Origin: Pseudomonas fluorescens
GTDB taxonomy: Bacteria > Pseudomonadota > Gammaproteobacteria > Pseudomonadales > Pseudomonadaceae
Direction of reading: 5' to 3'
NCBI RefSeq assembly: GCF_902497785.1
Contig: NZ_CABVHK010000005.1
Coordinates: 248,001 to 312,000 of the forward strand
Length of the DNA: 64,000 nt
In this document: one piece after another, positions 56,988-64,000 of the stretch
Position numbering within the stretch: the first letter of the stretch is position 1
Layout of the letters: the number at the start of each line of letters is the position of its first letter
Translations under genes and position numbers: made by a program
The notes under the pieces: generated by a model
The model's database searches: none
What the model was told of the DNA's origin: nothing
What the model saw: only the letters and a program-made list of their open reading frames with translations

Positions 56988-59900
56988 ATGCACCTGCTCA
57001 GGACCCAGCCCGGCGGTTTCGTCTCGGATGACAACATTGCCGACCTTGGACAAACCCCCGCCGAGCTGGTGATCCTGTGCAGCGGCGATTCCAGTCTGGC
57101 GCTGCTCGCCGAAGCGGCGCAGCAATTGCCTGACGATTACCCGAGCGTGCGCCTGGCCAACCCGATGCAGGTGCAGAATCACGCCTCGGTCGATCTATAC
57201 GTCGATGAAGTGCTGCGCCACGCCAAGGTGATTCTGATTTCGTTGCACGGCGGCATCGCCTATTGGCGCTACGGCATCGAGCGGCTGGTCGAGCTTTCAC
57301 AGCGTGGTGTGCAGCTGATTCTGGTGCCCGGCGACGATCGCCCGGACCCGGAACTCAGCGACCTGAGCACCGTTGCCGTCGAAGACCGCGACCGGCTCTG
57401 GCATTACCTGCGCCAGGGCGGCATGGCCAATGCCCTCGACCTGTTTCGCTGCCTGGCCAATCGCTGGCTGGAACGCGACTACACCTGGGCCGAACCGCAC
57501 ACCCTGCCGCGTACCGCGATTTACCATCCGCACAAAAGCCCCGCCGAACTGGCGGATTGGCAAGCCGACTGGCACGCCGATCAACCGGTGGCGGCGGTGC
57601 TGTTTTATCGCTCGCATCTGCAAGCGGCGAACACCGCGTTCATCGATGTTTTCTGCCAGCGTTTGCAGGCGGCGGGGTTGAACCCGTTGCCGATTGCCGT
57701 GGCCAGTCTGAAAGAGCCCGGCTGCCTGTCGGTGGTCGAGGACTGGCTGGACGACGTCGGGGCCTCGGTGATTCTCAACACCACCGGTTTCGCCCAATCC
57801 AGCCCCGAAGCGCCGCACCTGCGCCCGTTTCGCCGCAACATCCCGGTGATCCAGGCGATTTGCGCTCAGGACAACGAGCCTGCCTGGCGTGCCAGCGAGC
57901 AGGGCCTCGGGCCTCGGGATCTGGCGATGCACATTGCATTGCCGGAACTGGACGGACGGATCATCAGCCGCCCGATCAGTTTCAAGGACCTGGCGTGGCG
58001 CAGCGAGCGCAGTCAGTCCGATGTGGTCTGCTATCGAGCTGCGCCTGAACGGATGGATTTTGTCGCTGAACTGGCGCGACGCTGGGTCGATCTGGCGCGG
58101 GTGCCGAACAGTGAAAAACGCATCGCGCTGATCCTCGCCAATTACCCGACCCGCGATGGCCGGATTGGCAATGGCGTCGGCCTCGATACCCCGGCAGCCG
58201 CGCTGAATATCCTGTGCGCGCTGCATGACCAAGGTTATCCGCTACCGGCCCAACTTCCCGACAGCGGCACGGCGTTGATCCAGCAATTGCTCGGCGGCGT
58301 CAGCAACGACCTCGACACCCTCGACCAGCGCCCCTGTCATCAAAGCCTGGCGCTGGATGACTACAACCAGATGTTCAACGCCTTGCCGGAGGCCAATCGC
58401 CAGGCCGTGCTGGAGCGCTGGGGCACACCGGACAGCGATCCGATGTTTCGTGGCGGGCGGATGATGATTGCCGGGCTGCGTTTGGGCCTGACCTTTGTCG
58501 GTATTCAGCCGGCGCGGGGTTATCAGGTCGATCCGAGTGCGGTGTATCACGACCCGGATCTGGTGCCGCCGCACGGTTATCTGGCGTTCTATTTCTGGTT
58601 GCGCCACACCTACGGCGCCCACGGCGTGATCCACGTCGGCAAGCATGGCAACCTCGAATGGCTGCCGGGCAAAGGCGTCGGTCTGTCGCAAAACTGCTGG
58701 CCTGACGCGTTGCTCGGGCCGCTGCCGAACATCTATCCGTTTATCGTCAACGACCCGGGCGAGGGCGCCCAGGCCAAGCGGCGCACGCAAGCGGTGATCA
58801 TCGATCACCTGATGCCGCCGCTGACCCGCGCCGAAACGTACGGGCCGCTGCGCAACCTGGAGTTGCTGGCCGACGAATATTACGAAGCGCAACTGCTCGA
58901 CCCGCGCCGCGCCCGGGAACTGCAACGCGACATCCTGCAACTGGTGCGCGATACGCACATCGACCGTGAGCTGCTGCTCGACGAGAAGCTCGACAGTGAC
59001 GCCGATGCTGCGATTTGGCTGCCGCGTCTCGACACCTATCTGTGTGATTTGAAAGAGTCGCAAATCCGCGACGGCCTGCACATTTTCGGCGAGTCGCCGA
59101 CCGGGCGTTTGCGCATTGATACGTTATTGGCGCTGCTGCGCATTCCCCGGGGCGACGGGCGCGGGGCGCAGTCGAGTGTGCTGCGGGCGTTGGCCAAGGC
59201 GTTCGAGTTGCGGTTTGATCCGCTGGATTGTGAGTTGGCCAAGCCCTGGACCGGGCCTCGGCCAGACGCATTGCAATGTGTCAGCGACGAAGCCTGGCGC
59301 ACCGCCGGCGATACCCGCGAACGCCTCGAACTGTTCGCCGCGCAACTGATTGAGCAAGTTCTGAATACCAACCCCGATCCCCGTGGAACCGTGCTTTTGT
59401 GGCGAGGGGATTTATCCCCGTTGGACTGCGCAGCAGTCCCATTTTCCGGGGCCACTTCGCGACCCAACGGGGATAAATCCCCTCACCACAAAAGTCCACT
59501 CCCACAGGAAGCAAGTTGGGCAGAGGTCCACGCCATCCTCGACAACCTGCGCGAAGTCGTGGCGCCACGCCTTGACGCCTGCGGCCCCGCCGAGATGCGC
59601 GGTCTGCTTGACGCCCTGAGCGGCCGCTTCGTCCCGGCCGGCCCCAGCGGCGCGCCGAGTCGTGGCCGGCTGGACGTGCTGCCGACCGGGCGCAACTTTT
59701 ACTCGGTGGACGTGCGCAACCTGCCGACCACCACCGCGTGGCGCATCGGTTTCCAGTCGGCCAACCTGATTCTTGAGCGGCATTTGCAGGACCACGGCGA
59801 TCACCTGCGCCAGCTCGGCCTGTCAGTCTGGGGCACCGCGACCATGCGCACTGGCGGCGACGACATTGCCCAGGCGATGGCGCTGATGGGTGTGCGGCCG

Positions 59901-60881
59901 GTCTGGGCGACGGGCAGTCAGCGGGTCGATGACTTCGAGATTCTGCCGCTGAGTCTGCTCGACCGTCCACGGGTGGACGTGACGTTGCGGGTGTCGGGGT
60001 TCTTCCGTGATGCCTTCGCCAATTTGATCCGGCTGTTCGACGCGGCGGTGCAAGCCGTCGCCGCGCTGGATGAGCCGGACGACCTTAATCCGTTGGCCGC
60101 CAAAGTCCGCGCCGAGCGTGAAGCGCTGCTGCAATCGGGGCTGGATGAAGAGGGCGCCAGGCGGCAGGCTGGCTGGCGCATCTTCGGCGCCAAACCCGGT
60201 GCTTACGGCGCGGGCGTGCAGGGCGCCATCGACGGGCGTTTGTGGCAAAGCCGCGAGGATTTGGCCGAGGTGTATCTCAATTGGGGCGGCTACGCTTATG
60301 GCGGTGCCGACGAAGGCACCGCCGCCCGCGAACAGTTCGCCCAGCGCCTGAGCCAGGTGCAAGCGGTGCTGCAGAATCAGGACAACCGCGAGCATGACGT
60401 GCTCGATTCCAACGACTATTACCAGTTCCAGGGCGGCATGCTTGCTGCCGTGGAAAGCCTCAGCGGCGCAGCGGCGGCCAGTTATCACGGCGATCACAGT
60501 CAGCCGGACTTGCCGAAAATCCGCACGCTGAAGGAAGAGTTGAACCGGGTAATTCGCTCGCGGGCGGCCAACCCGAAGTGGATCGACGGGGTGAAGCGCC
60601 ACGGCTACAAAGGCGCGTTTGAACTGGCGGCCACGGTCGATAACCTGTTTGCCTTCGATGCCACCACGCAGTTGATCGACGATCACCAGTACGCGTTGCT
60701 GGCCGATGCGTATCTGCTGGACCCGGCGACTCGGGAATTTGTTCGCGAGCACAATCCACAGGCCCTGCGCGACATGACCGAACGGATGCTCGAAGCCCAG
60801 CAGCGCGGGATGTGGCAGGAACCGGGCGAGTACCGCGAGGCGCTGGAGAACCTGTTGCTGGATATAGAAGAAGACGGATAG
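56988..60881 (+). CDS. cobN: Cobaltochelatase large subunit CobN, with a repeat-derived insert
   Basis: The 1297-residue protein is the large subunit that inserts cobalt into hydrogenobyrinic acid a,c-diamide, using energy from the two AAA-type partners. Family motifs such as YGAHGVIHVGKHGNLEWLPG (at about residues 537-556) are present. It is longer than the usual CobN by roughly the size of an insert near residues 797-840, which is a class C palindromic repeat read in frame (RGDLSPLDCAAVPF, SRPNGDKSPHHKS). The insert lies in a variable loop between core regions, and the frame is intact on both sides, so the protein may well work. Confidence 0.93.
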   Translation: MHLLRTQPGGFVSDDNIADLGQTPAELVILCSGDSSLALLAEAAQQLPDDYPSVRLANPMQVQNHASVDLYVDEVLRHAKVILISLHGGIAYWRYGIERLVELSQRGVQLILVPGDDRPDPELSDLSTVAVEDRDRLWHYLRQGGMANALDLFRCLANRWLERDYTWAEPHTLPRTAIYHPHKSPAELADWQADWHADQPVAAVLFYRSHLQAANTAFIDVFCQRLQAAGLNPLPIAVASLKEPGCLSVVEDWLDDVGASVILNTTGFAQSSPEAPHLRPFRRNIPVIQAICAQDNEPAWRASEQGLGPRDLAMHIALPELDGRIISRPISFKDLAWRSERSQSDVVCYRAAPERMDFVAELARRWVDLARVPNSEKRIALILANYPTRDGRIGNGVGLDTPAAALNILCALHDQGYPLPAQLPDSGTALIQQLLGGVSNDLDTLDQRPCHQSLALDDYNQMFNALPEANRQAVLERWGTPDSDPMFRGGRMMIAGLRLGLTFVGIQPARGYQVDPSAVYHDPDLVPPHGYLAFYFWLRHTYGAHGVIHVGKHGNLEWLPGKGVGLSQNCWPDALLGPLPNIYPFIVNDPGEGAQAKRRTQAVIIDHLMPPLTRAETYGPLRNLELLADEYYEAQLLDPRRARELQRDILQLVRDTHIDRELLLDEKLDSDADAAIWLPRLDTYLCDLKESQIRDGLHIFGESPTGRLRIDTLLALLRIPRGDGRGAQSSVLRALAKAFELRFDPLDCELAKPWTGPRPDALQCVSDEAWRTAGDTRERLELFAAQLIEQVLNTNPDPRGTVLLWRGDLSPLDCAAVPFSGATSRPNGDKSPHHKSPLPQEASWAEVHAILDNLREVVAPRLDACGPAEMRGLLDALSGRFVPAGPSGAPSRGRLDVLPTGRNFYSVDVRNLPTTTAWRIGFQSANLILERHLQDHGDHLRQLGLSVWGTATMRTGGDDIAQAMALMGVRPVWATGSQRVDDFEILPLSLLDRPRVDVTLRVSGFFRDAFANLIRLFDAAVQAVAALDEPDDLNPLAAKVRAEREALLQSGLDEEGARRQAGWRIFGAKPGAYGAGVQGAIDGRLWQSREDLAEVYLNWGGYAYGGADEGTAAREQFAQRLSQVQAVLQNQDNREHDVLDSNDYYQFQGGMLAAVESLSGAAAASYHGDHSQPDLPKIRTLKEELNRVIRSRAANPKWIDGVKRHGYKGAFELAATVDNLFAFDATTQLIDDHQYALLADAYLLDPATREFVREHNPQALRDMTERMLEAQQRGMWQEPGEYREALENLLLDIEEDG
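59394..59493. repeat. Class C palindromic repeat inside cobN
   Basis: CTTTTGTGGCGAGGGGATTT and its reverse complement pair around a core with GGACTGCGCAGCAGTCC, itself a palindrome. The outer sequence CCGTGGAACC / CCACTCCCACAGG may also belong to the element (59380-59507). The same core occurs in the gap after cobN. Confidence 0.9.
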
Positions 60882-60892
60882 CACTGTGGTGA

Positions 60893-61059
60893 GGGGATTT
60901 ATCTCTGGTGAGGGGATCTGTGGTGAGGGGATTTATCCCCGCTGGACTGCGCAGCAGTCCCATTTTTGGGGCCGCTTCGCGACCCAACGGGGATAAATCC
61001 CCTCACCACAGATAAATCCCCTCACCACAGATCCCCTAGCCACAGTTCTCTCACCACAA
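60893..61059. repeat. Nested class C palindromic repeat array after cobN
   Basis: The left side holds TGGTGAGGGGAT three times, the centre holds the GGACTGCGCAGCAGTCC core, and the right side returns ATAAATCCCCTCACCA twice plus a degenerate third copy. Folded, it gives one long hairpin of about 165 bases. It fills the cobN-chlI gap, so it would be transcribed within the operon. Confidence 0.9.
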
Positions 61060-61112
61060 GGCTCCGTTAGTAACTCACTGATGTGCCCACCGACCATGAC
61101 TGAGAATTTACG

Positions 61113-62111
61113 ATGACCGACACTCCCCATTTCCCGCTCTCCGCCGTGGTCGGCGCCGACGATCTGAAACTCGCGCTGTGCCTGACTGCCATCGACCCGA
61201 AAATCGGCGGCGTGTTGATCGAAGGTCCACGCGGTATGGCCAAATCGACGCTGGCCCGGGGGCTCGCGGACCTGCTGGCCAGCGGTCAATTCGTCACCTT
61301 GCCGCTCGGTGCCACGGAAGAGCGGCTGGTCGGCACCCTCGATCTCGATGCGGCCTTGAGCGAAGGTCGCGCGCAGTTTTCTCCCGGCGTGCTGGCCAAG
61401 GCCGACGGCGGCGTGCTCTACGTCGATGAAGTCAATCTGTTGCCCGACCACCTCGTTGACCTGCTGCTCGACGTCGCCGCCAGCGGCACCAACCTGATCG
61501 AACGCGACGGCATCTCCCATCGGCATTCGGCGAAGTTCGTGCTGATCGGCACGATGAACCCGGACGAGGGCGAATTGCGCCCGCAGCTGCTCGACCGCTT
61601 TGGCCTGAACGTCGCCCTCAGCGGGCATACCGCGCCGACCGAACGTGGCCAGATCATCCGTCGGCGGCTGGATTTCGACAGCGATCCGCAACGCTTCTGC
61701 GCTGAATGGGAACGCCAGCAACAAGCTTTGCGCGAGCGCTGTGAACGAGCCCGCAGCACGCTGGCGAGCATCCCCCTCGACGATCAGGCGCTGGCGCAGA
61801 TTACCCAGCGTTGTTTTGCCGCCGGGGTCGATGGCCTGCGCGCCGACCTTGTTTGGCTGCGCGCCGCTCGCGCCCATGCCGCGTGGCGAGGGGCGAACGC
61901 CATTGCCGAAGAAGATATCGAGGCCGTCGCCGAGTTCGCGTTGCGTCATCGTCGCCGCGAACCCTCGCCTCCCGCACCGCAGCAAGCGCAACCGCCGTCC
62001 GGGCAGAATTCCACTGCGGGGGAAGGCCAGGGCCAGTGGGGCGAAATGCCCGCGCAAGCGCTGCCGGTCGGTGCTCGCCGTGAGGTGCCGAGCTGGCCAA
62101 AAAAGCCCTAG
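61113..62111 (+). CDS. ChlI/CobS-like AAA subunit of the cobalt chelatase
   Basis: The 332-residue zero-frame product is an AAA ATPase like magnesium chelatase ChlI: Walker A GPRGMAKST (about 39-47), Walker B GGVLYVDEVNLLPDHL, sensor GTMNPDEGELRPQLLDRFGL. Here it acts as the small, CobS-equivalent subunit with CobN. The last codons are CCA AAA AAG CCC TAG. The AAAAAAG run is a classic -1 slippery site, so the same gene should also give the longer ChlD-type product. Confidence 0.93.
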   Translation: MTDTPHFPLSAVVGADDLKLALCLTAIDPKIGGVLIEGPRGMAKSTLARGLADLLASGQFVTLPLGATEERLVGTLDLDAALSEGRAQFSPGVLAKADGGVLYVDEVNLLPDHLVDLLLDVAASGTNLIERDGISHRHSAKFVLIGTMNPDEGELRPQLLDRFGLNVALSGHTAPTERGQIIRRRLDFDSDPQRFCAEWERQQQALRERCERARSTLASIPLDDQALAQITQRCFAAGVDGLRADLVWLRAARAHAAWRGANAIAEEDIEAVAEFALRHRRREPSPPAPQQAQPPSGQNSTAGEGQGQWGEMPAQALPVGARREVPSWPKKP

Positions 62112-62146
62112 GCATTCGCCCTCGATCTGACGCGGGGGCGAATGCC
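62082..62146 (+). promoter_or_regulatory. Programmed -1 ribosomal frameshift signal
   Basis: Three parts line up. GAGGTG (62082-62087) is a Shine-Dalgarno-like stretch 11 bases upstream. The heptamer A_AAA_AAG (62099-62105) is in the zero frame. Five bases later a perfect eleven-base-pair stem, GGCATTCGCCC (62111-62121) with GGGCGAATGCC (62136-62146), begins at the zero-frame TAG. Slippage by -1 joins the AAA domain to the VWA frame. Confidence 0.85.
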
Positions 62147-62776
62147 AGACCCCGCGCCGGTCGGCTGGATCACGGCAAACAGGGCAAGCGTCATGCCGCG
62201 CGCAACGGTTCGATCAATTGGCCCGGCACCTTGCTCAATGGTCGCCCGCGTCAACGCAAGGATGTGCTGTTTCAGCTGCGCACCCGTTCGCCCCATGAAC
62301 TATGGCTGGTGATCGTCGACGCCTCGGCCTCGACCCGTCGTCATCAGGCACTGAGCGATGCCAAGGGCTTGTTGGCGCAACTGTTCGACGATGCCTACCG
62401 CCAGCGTGCGCGTCTGGCGTTGCTGACGGCCAGCGGTCAGGCGCCAGCGTGGCAAGTGCAAGGGTTGAAAGCCTCAAGGGGTTTACGTCACTGGCTCGAT
62501 GGCCTCGGCGCGGGCGGCGGCACGCCTTTGTTGGCGGCACTGAGCGAGGCGGGGCGGTGGCTTGCGGGCAGGCAAAAACGCCTGCCGGCGGAACAGCAGC
62601 GGGTGTTGCTGGTGACCGATGGGCGATTGAAAGAGTGGTCGCCGTTGCCGGCGCTGACGTGCCCGGGCCTGCTGATTGATGTCGAACGGGGGCCGATCCG
62701 GCTGGGACGGGCGAGGCAGTTGGCGACGGAGCTATACGCCGATTATCGGCATATCGATGAGCTGGTTTCTCGCTGA
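62105..62776 (+). CDS. VWA (ChlD/CobT-like) part, expressed as a -1 frameshift fusion with ChlI
   Basis: This frame has no ATG or GTG before the VWA domain. The first usable codon is a TTG at 62231, which would drop the charged linker, so a separate start is unlikely. Entered by -1 slippage after codon 331 of the ChlI frame, it adds 223 residues: a linker rich in Arg, Gly and Ala, then a VWA domain with the MIDAS motif DASAS and a later VTDGR. The 554-residue fusion has ChlD architecture and would be the CobT-type middle subunit. Confidence 0.82.
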   Translation, partial: ALGIRPRSDAGANARPRAGRLDHGKQGKRHAARNGSINWPGTLLNGRPRQRKDVLFQLRTRSPHELWLVIVDASASTRRHQALSDAKGLLAQLFDDAYRQRARLALLTASGQAPAWQVQGLKASRGLRHWLDGLGAGGGTPLLAALSEAGRWLAGRQKRLPAEQQRVLLVTDGRLKEWSPLPALTCPGLLIDVERGPIRLGRARQLATELYADYRHIDELVSR

Positions 62777-62807
62777 GCGCTGTGTTGTATCGGATGGCCC
62801 CCAATCG

Positions 62808-62872
62808 CGGGCAAGCCCGCTCCCACAGGTTTTGCGCAAATCCTGTGGGAGCGGGCTTGCCCGCGATTGGGG
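62808..62872. repeat. Class B palindromic repeat, inverted order
   Basis: CCCCCAATCGCGGGCAAGCC...CCCACAGG is followed by CCTGTGGGAGCGGGCTTGCC...GATTGGGG, with a short loop. It separates the convergent chelatase and poxB genes. Confidence 0.9.
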
Positions 62873-62883
62873 CGACTCGGTCC

Positions 62884-64000
62884 TCAACGAAACCAGCGGG
62901 TCCGCGCCAACTCGATTACCTCATCCCCACGCCCGCTCATGACGGCCTTGAGCATGTACAAACTGAAGCCCTTGGCCTGTTCGAGCTTGATGGCGGGCGG
63001 CATCGCCAGTTCCTGAGTGGCTGTCACCACGTCCACTAACACCGGACCGTCGTGCGCCAACGCCCGGCGTAAGGCCGGTGCCAGGTCTTCGGATTCCTCG
63101 ACCCGAATTCCGAGGATGCCCATGGCATTGGCCATCGCCGCGAAATCCGGATTGTGCAGGTCAGTGCCGGTATCCAGCAGCCCGCTGGATTTCATTTCCA
63201 TGGCGACGAAACCCAGTGAGGCGTTGTCGTAGACGATGATTTTCACCGGCAACTTCAATTGCGCGAGCGATATGAAATCCCCCATCAACATGCTGAAACC
63301 GCCATCGCCGGACAGCGAAATCACCTGCCGCTGGGGGAACGCGGCTTGGGCGCCGATGGCCTGCGGCATGGCGTTGGCCATCGAACCGTGGTTGAACGAG
63401 CCGAGCAGACGCCGCTTGCCGTTCATTTTCAGGTAACGGGCGGCCCACACTGTTGGCGTGCCGACGTCGGCCGTGAAAATCGCGTCGTCATCGGCCAGTT
63501 CGCTGAGCAAGCGCGTAAGGTATTGCGGATGAATCGGCCGACCCGGCGCCGACGGCTCGGCGAGGTCATCGAGACCCTGGCGCGCCTTTTCGTAATGCTT
63601 GAGCGATGACTCGAGAAAACGCCGGTCCGCCCGATACGGCAGGCGCGGCAGCAACGCGGCGAGGGTTTCGCCGACATCGGCGGCGATGCCCAAATCCAGC
63701 GCCGTGCGGCGGCCAAGCGCTTGCGGGTCGTGGTCGATCTGAATAATGGTCGCGTCGGTCGGGTAGAACTGGCGGTAAGGAAAGTCAGTGCCGAGCATCA
63801 CCAGCGTGTCGCACTTGAGCATGGCTTGATAACCCGAGCTGAAGCCGATCAAGCCGGTCATGCCCACGTCGAACGGGTTGTCCCATTCCACGTGTTCCTT
63901 GCCGCGCAACGCATGCACGACGGGCGCGCCAAGCGCGTCGGCGAGTGCCACCACTTGATCGTGTGCACCCGCACAACCGGCGCCGCACATCAGCGTCACG
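62884..64000 (-). CDS. poxB: Pyruvate dehydrogenase (quinone), partial at the window edge
   Basis: The visible 371 residues are the C-terminal two thirds of a thiamine-diphosphate enzyme very close to E. coli Pox[52 protein letters not shown], and the diphosphate/Mg motif [20 protein letters not shown]. The end [19 protein letters not shown] matches the membrane-activated C terminus. It oxidises pyruvate to acetate and CO2, passing electrons to ubiquinone. The N terminus lies beyond position 64000. Confidence 0.93.
   Translation of the reverse strand, partial: VTLMCGAGCAGAHDQVVALADALGAPVVHALRGKEHVEWDNPFDVGMTGLIGFSSGYQAMLKCDTLVMLGTDFPYRQFYPTDATIIQIDHDPQALGRRTALDLGIAADVGETLAALLPRLPYRADRRFLESSLKHYEKARQGLDDLAEPSAPGRPIHPQYLTRLLSELADDDAIFTADVGTPTVWAARYLKMNGKRRLLGSFNHGSMANAMPQAIGAQAAFPQRQVISLSGDGGFSMLMGDFISLAQLKLPVKIIVYDNASLGFVAMEMKSSGLLDTGTDLHNPDFAAMANAMGILGIRVEESEDLAPALRRALAHDGPVLVDVVTATQELAMPPAIKLEQAKGFSLYMLKAVMSGRGDEVIELARTRWFR

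Noticed and set aside
62231..62776. A separate VWA gene starting at TTG 62231
   Set aside because: No convincing ribosome site, and the frame is open and linker-like back to the slippery heptamer; the frameshift fusion explains it better. It remains possible as a minor product.

Overview
The window is about 64 kb of chromosome from a fluorescent-group Pseudomonas. Evidence: high GC with Pseudomonas-style gene content (lexA2-imuA-imuB-dnaE2, cti, sohB, nfuA, poxB, an aerobic cobalamin pathway with cobN) and many copies of the short palindromic intergenic repeats typical of this group. No phage, plasmid, IS element, rRNA, tRNA or CRISPR array was seen. Most of the window is core-like; the accessory parts are a toxin/effector-like gene, a small AT-rich cassette next to metH, and the repeats.

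Layout. 0.1-4.5 kb: a NitT/TauT-type ABC importer translationally coupled to a HEAT-repeat protein and a DUF971 protein. 4.7-8.3 kb: a TorF-like porin, a periplasmic amidohydrolase and a divergent LysR regulator. 8.5-14.2 kb: the SOS mutagenesis operon lexA2-imuA-imuB-dnaE2. 14.7-25.1 kb: a PAS hybrid kinase, a UvrA paralogue, and a six-gene stressosome-type module (rsbR-rsbS-rsbT-phosphatase-kinase-hybrid kinase). 25.3-34 kb: small stress-type proteins (DUF4142, DUF465, acidic peptides), an SMP-30-like protein coupled to a sterol desaturase/SRPBCC fusion, LysR, a Tat-exported amidohydrolase, an SCP2 protein and a histidine phosphatase. 34.1-44.7 kb: SohB, a 1294-residue DUF6543/LRR/NEL-like protein, sulfite reductase with its DUF934 partner, a periplasmic binding protein, DUF2970, and a FN3/lectin-like gene between two copies of the metH 3' end. 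44.8-52.8 kb: metH, cti, an acyltransferase and nfuA. 52.9-62.8 kb: a cobalamin region of two divergent operons, each led by a cobalamin riboswitch: cbtB-cbtA-cobE-cobM leftward and cobW-cobN-chlI/chlD rightward. The right edge cuts poxB.

How the genes fit together. The cobalamin genes supply cobalt uptake (CbtAB), ring modification (CobM, CobE), a metallochaperone (CobW) and the cobalt chelatase (CobN plus small and middle subunits); metH nearby is a B12-dependent enzyme. The small and middle chelatase subunits appear to come from one gene through a -1 ribosomal frameshift: heptamer A_AAA_AAG, a Shine-Dalgarno-like stretch upstream and an 11-bp perfect stem downstream. The stressosome genes have no sigma factor beside them and instead run directly into a histidine kinase and a hybrid kinase.

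Three classes of palindromic repeat punctuate the window: class A (GTAGGAGCTG...GCTGCGATC), class B (GTGGGAGCGGGCTTGCCCGC and the GAGCGAGCCTGCTCGC variant) and class C (GGCGAGGGGATTTATCCCC). One class C copy lies inside cobN and is translated in frame.
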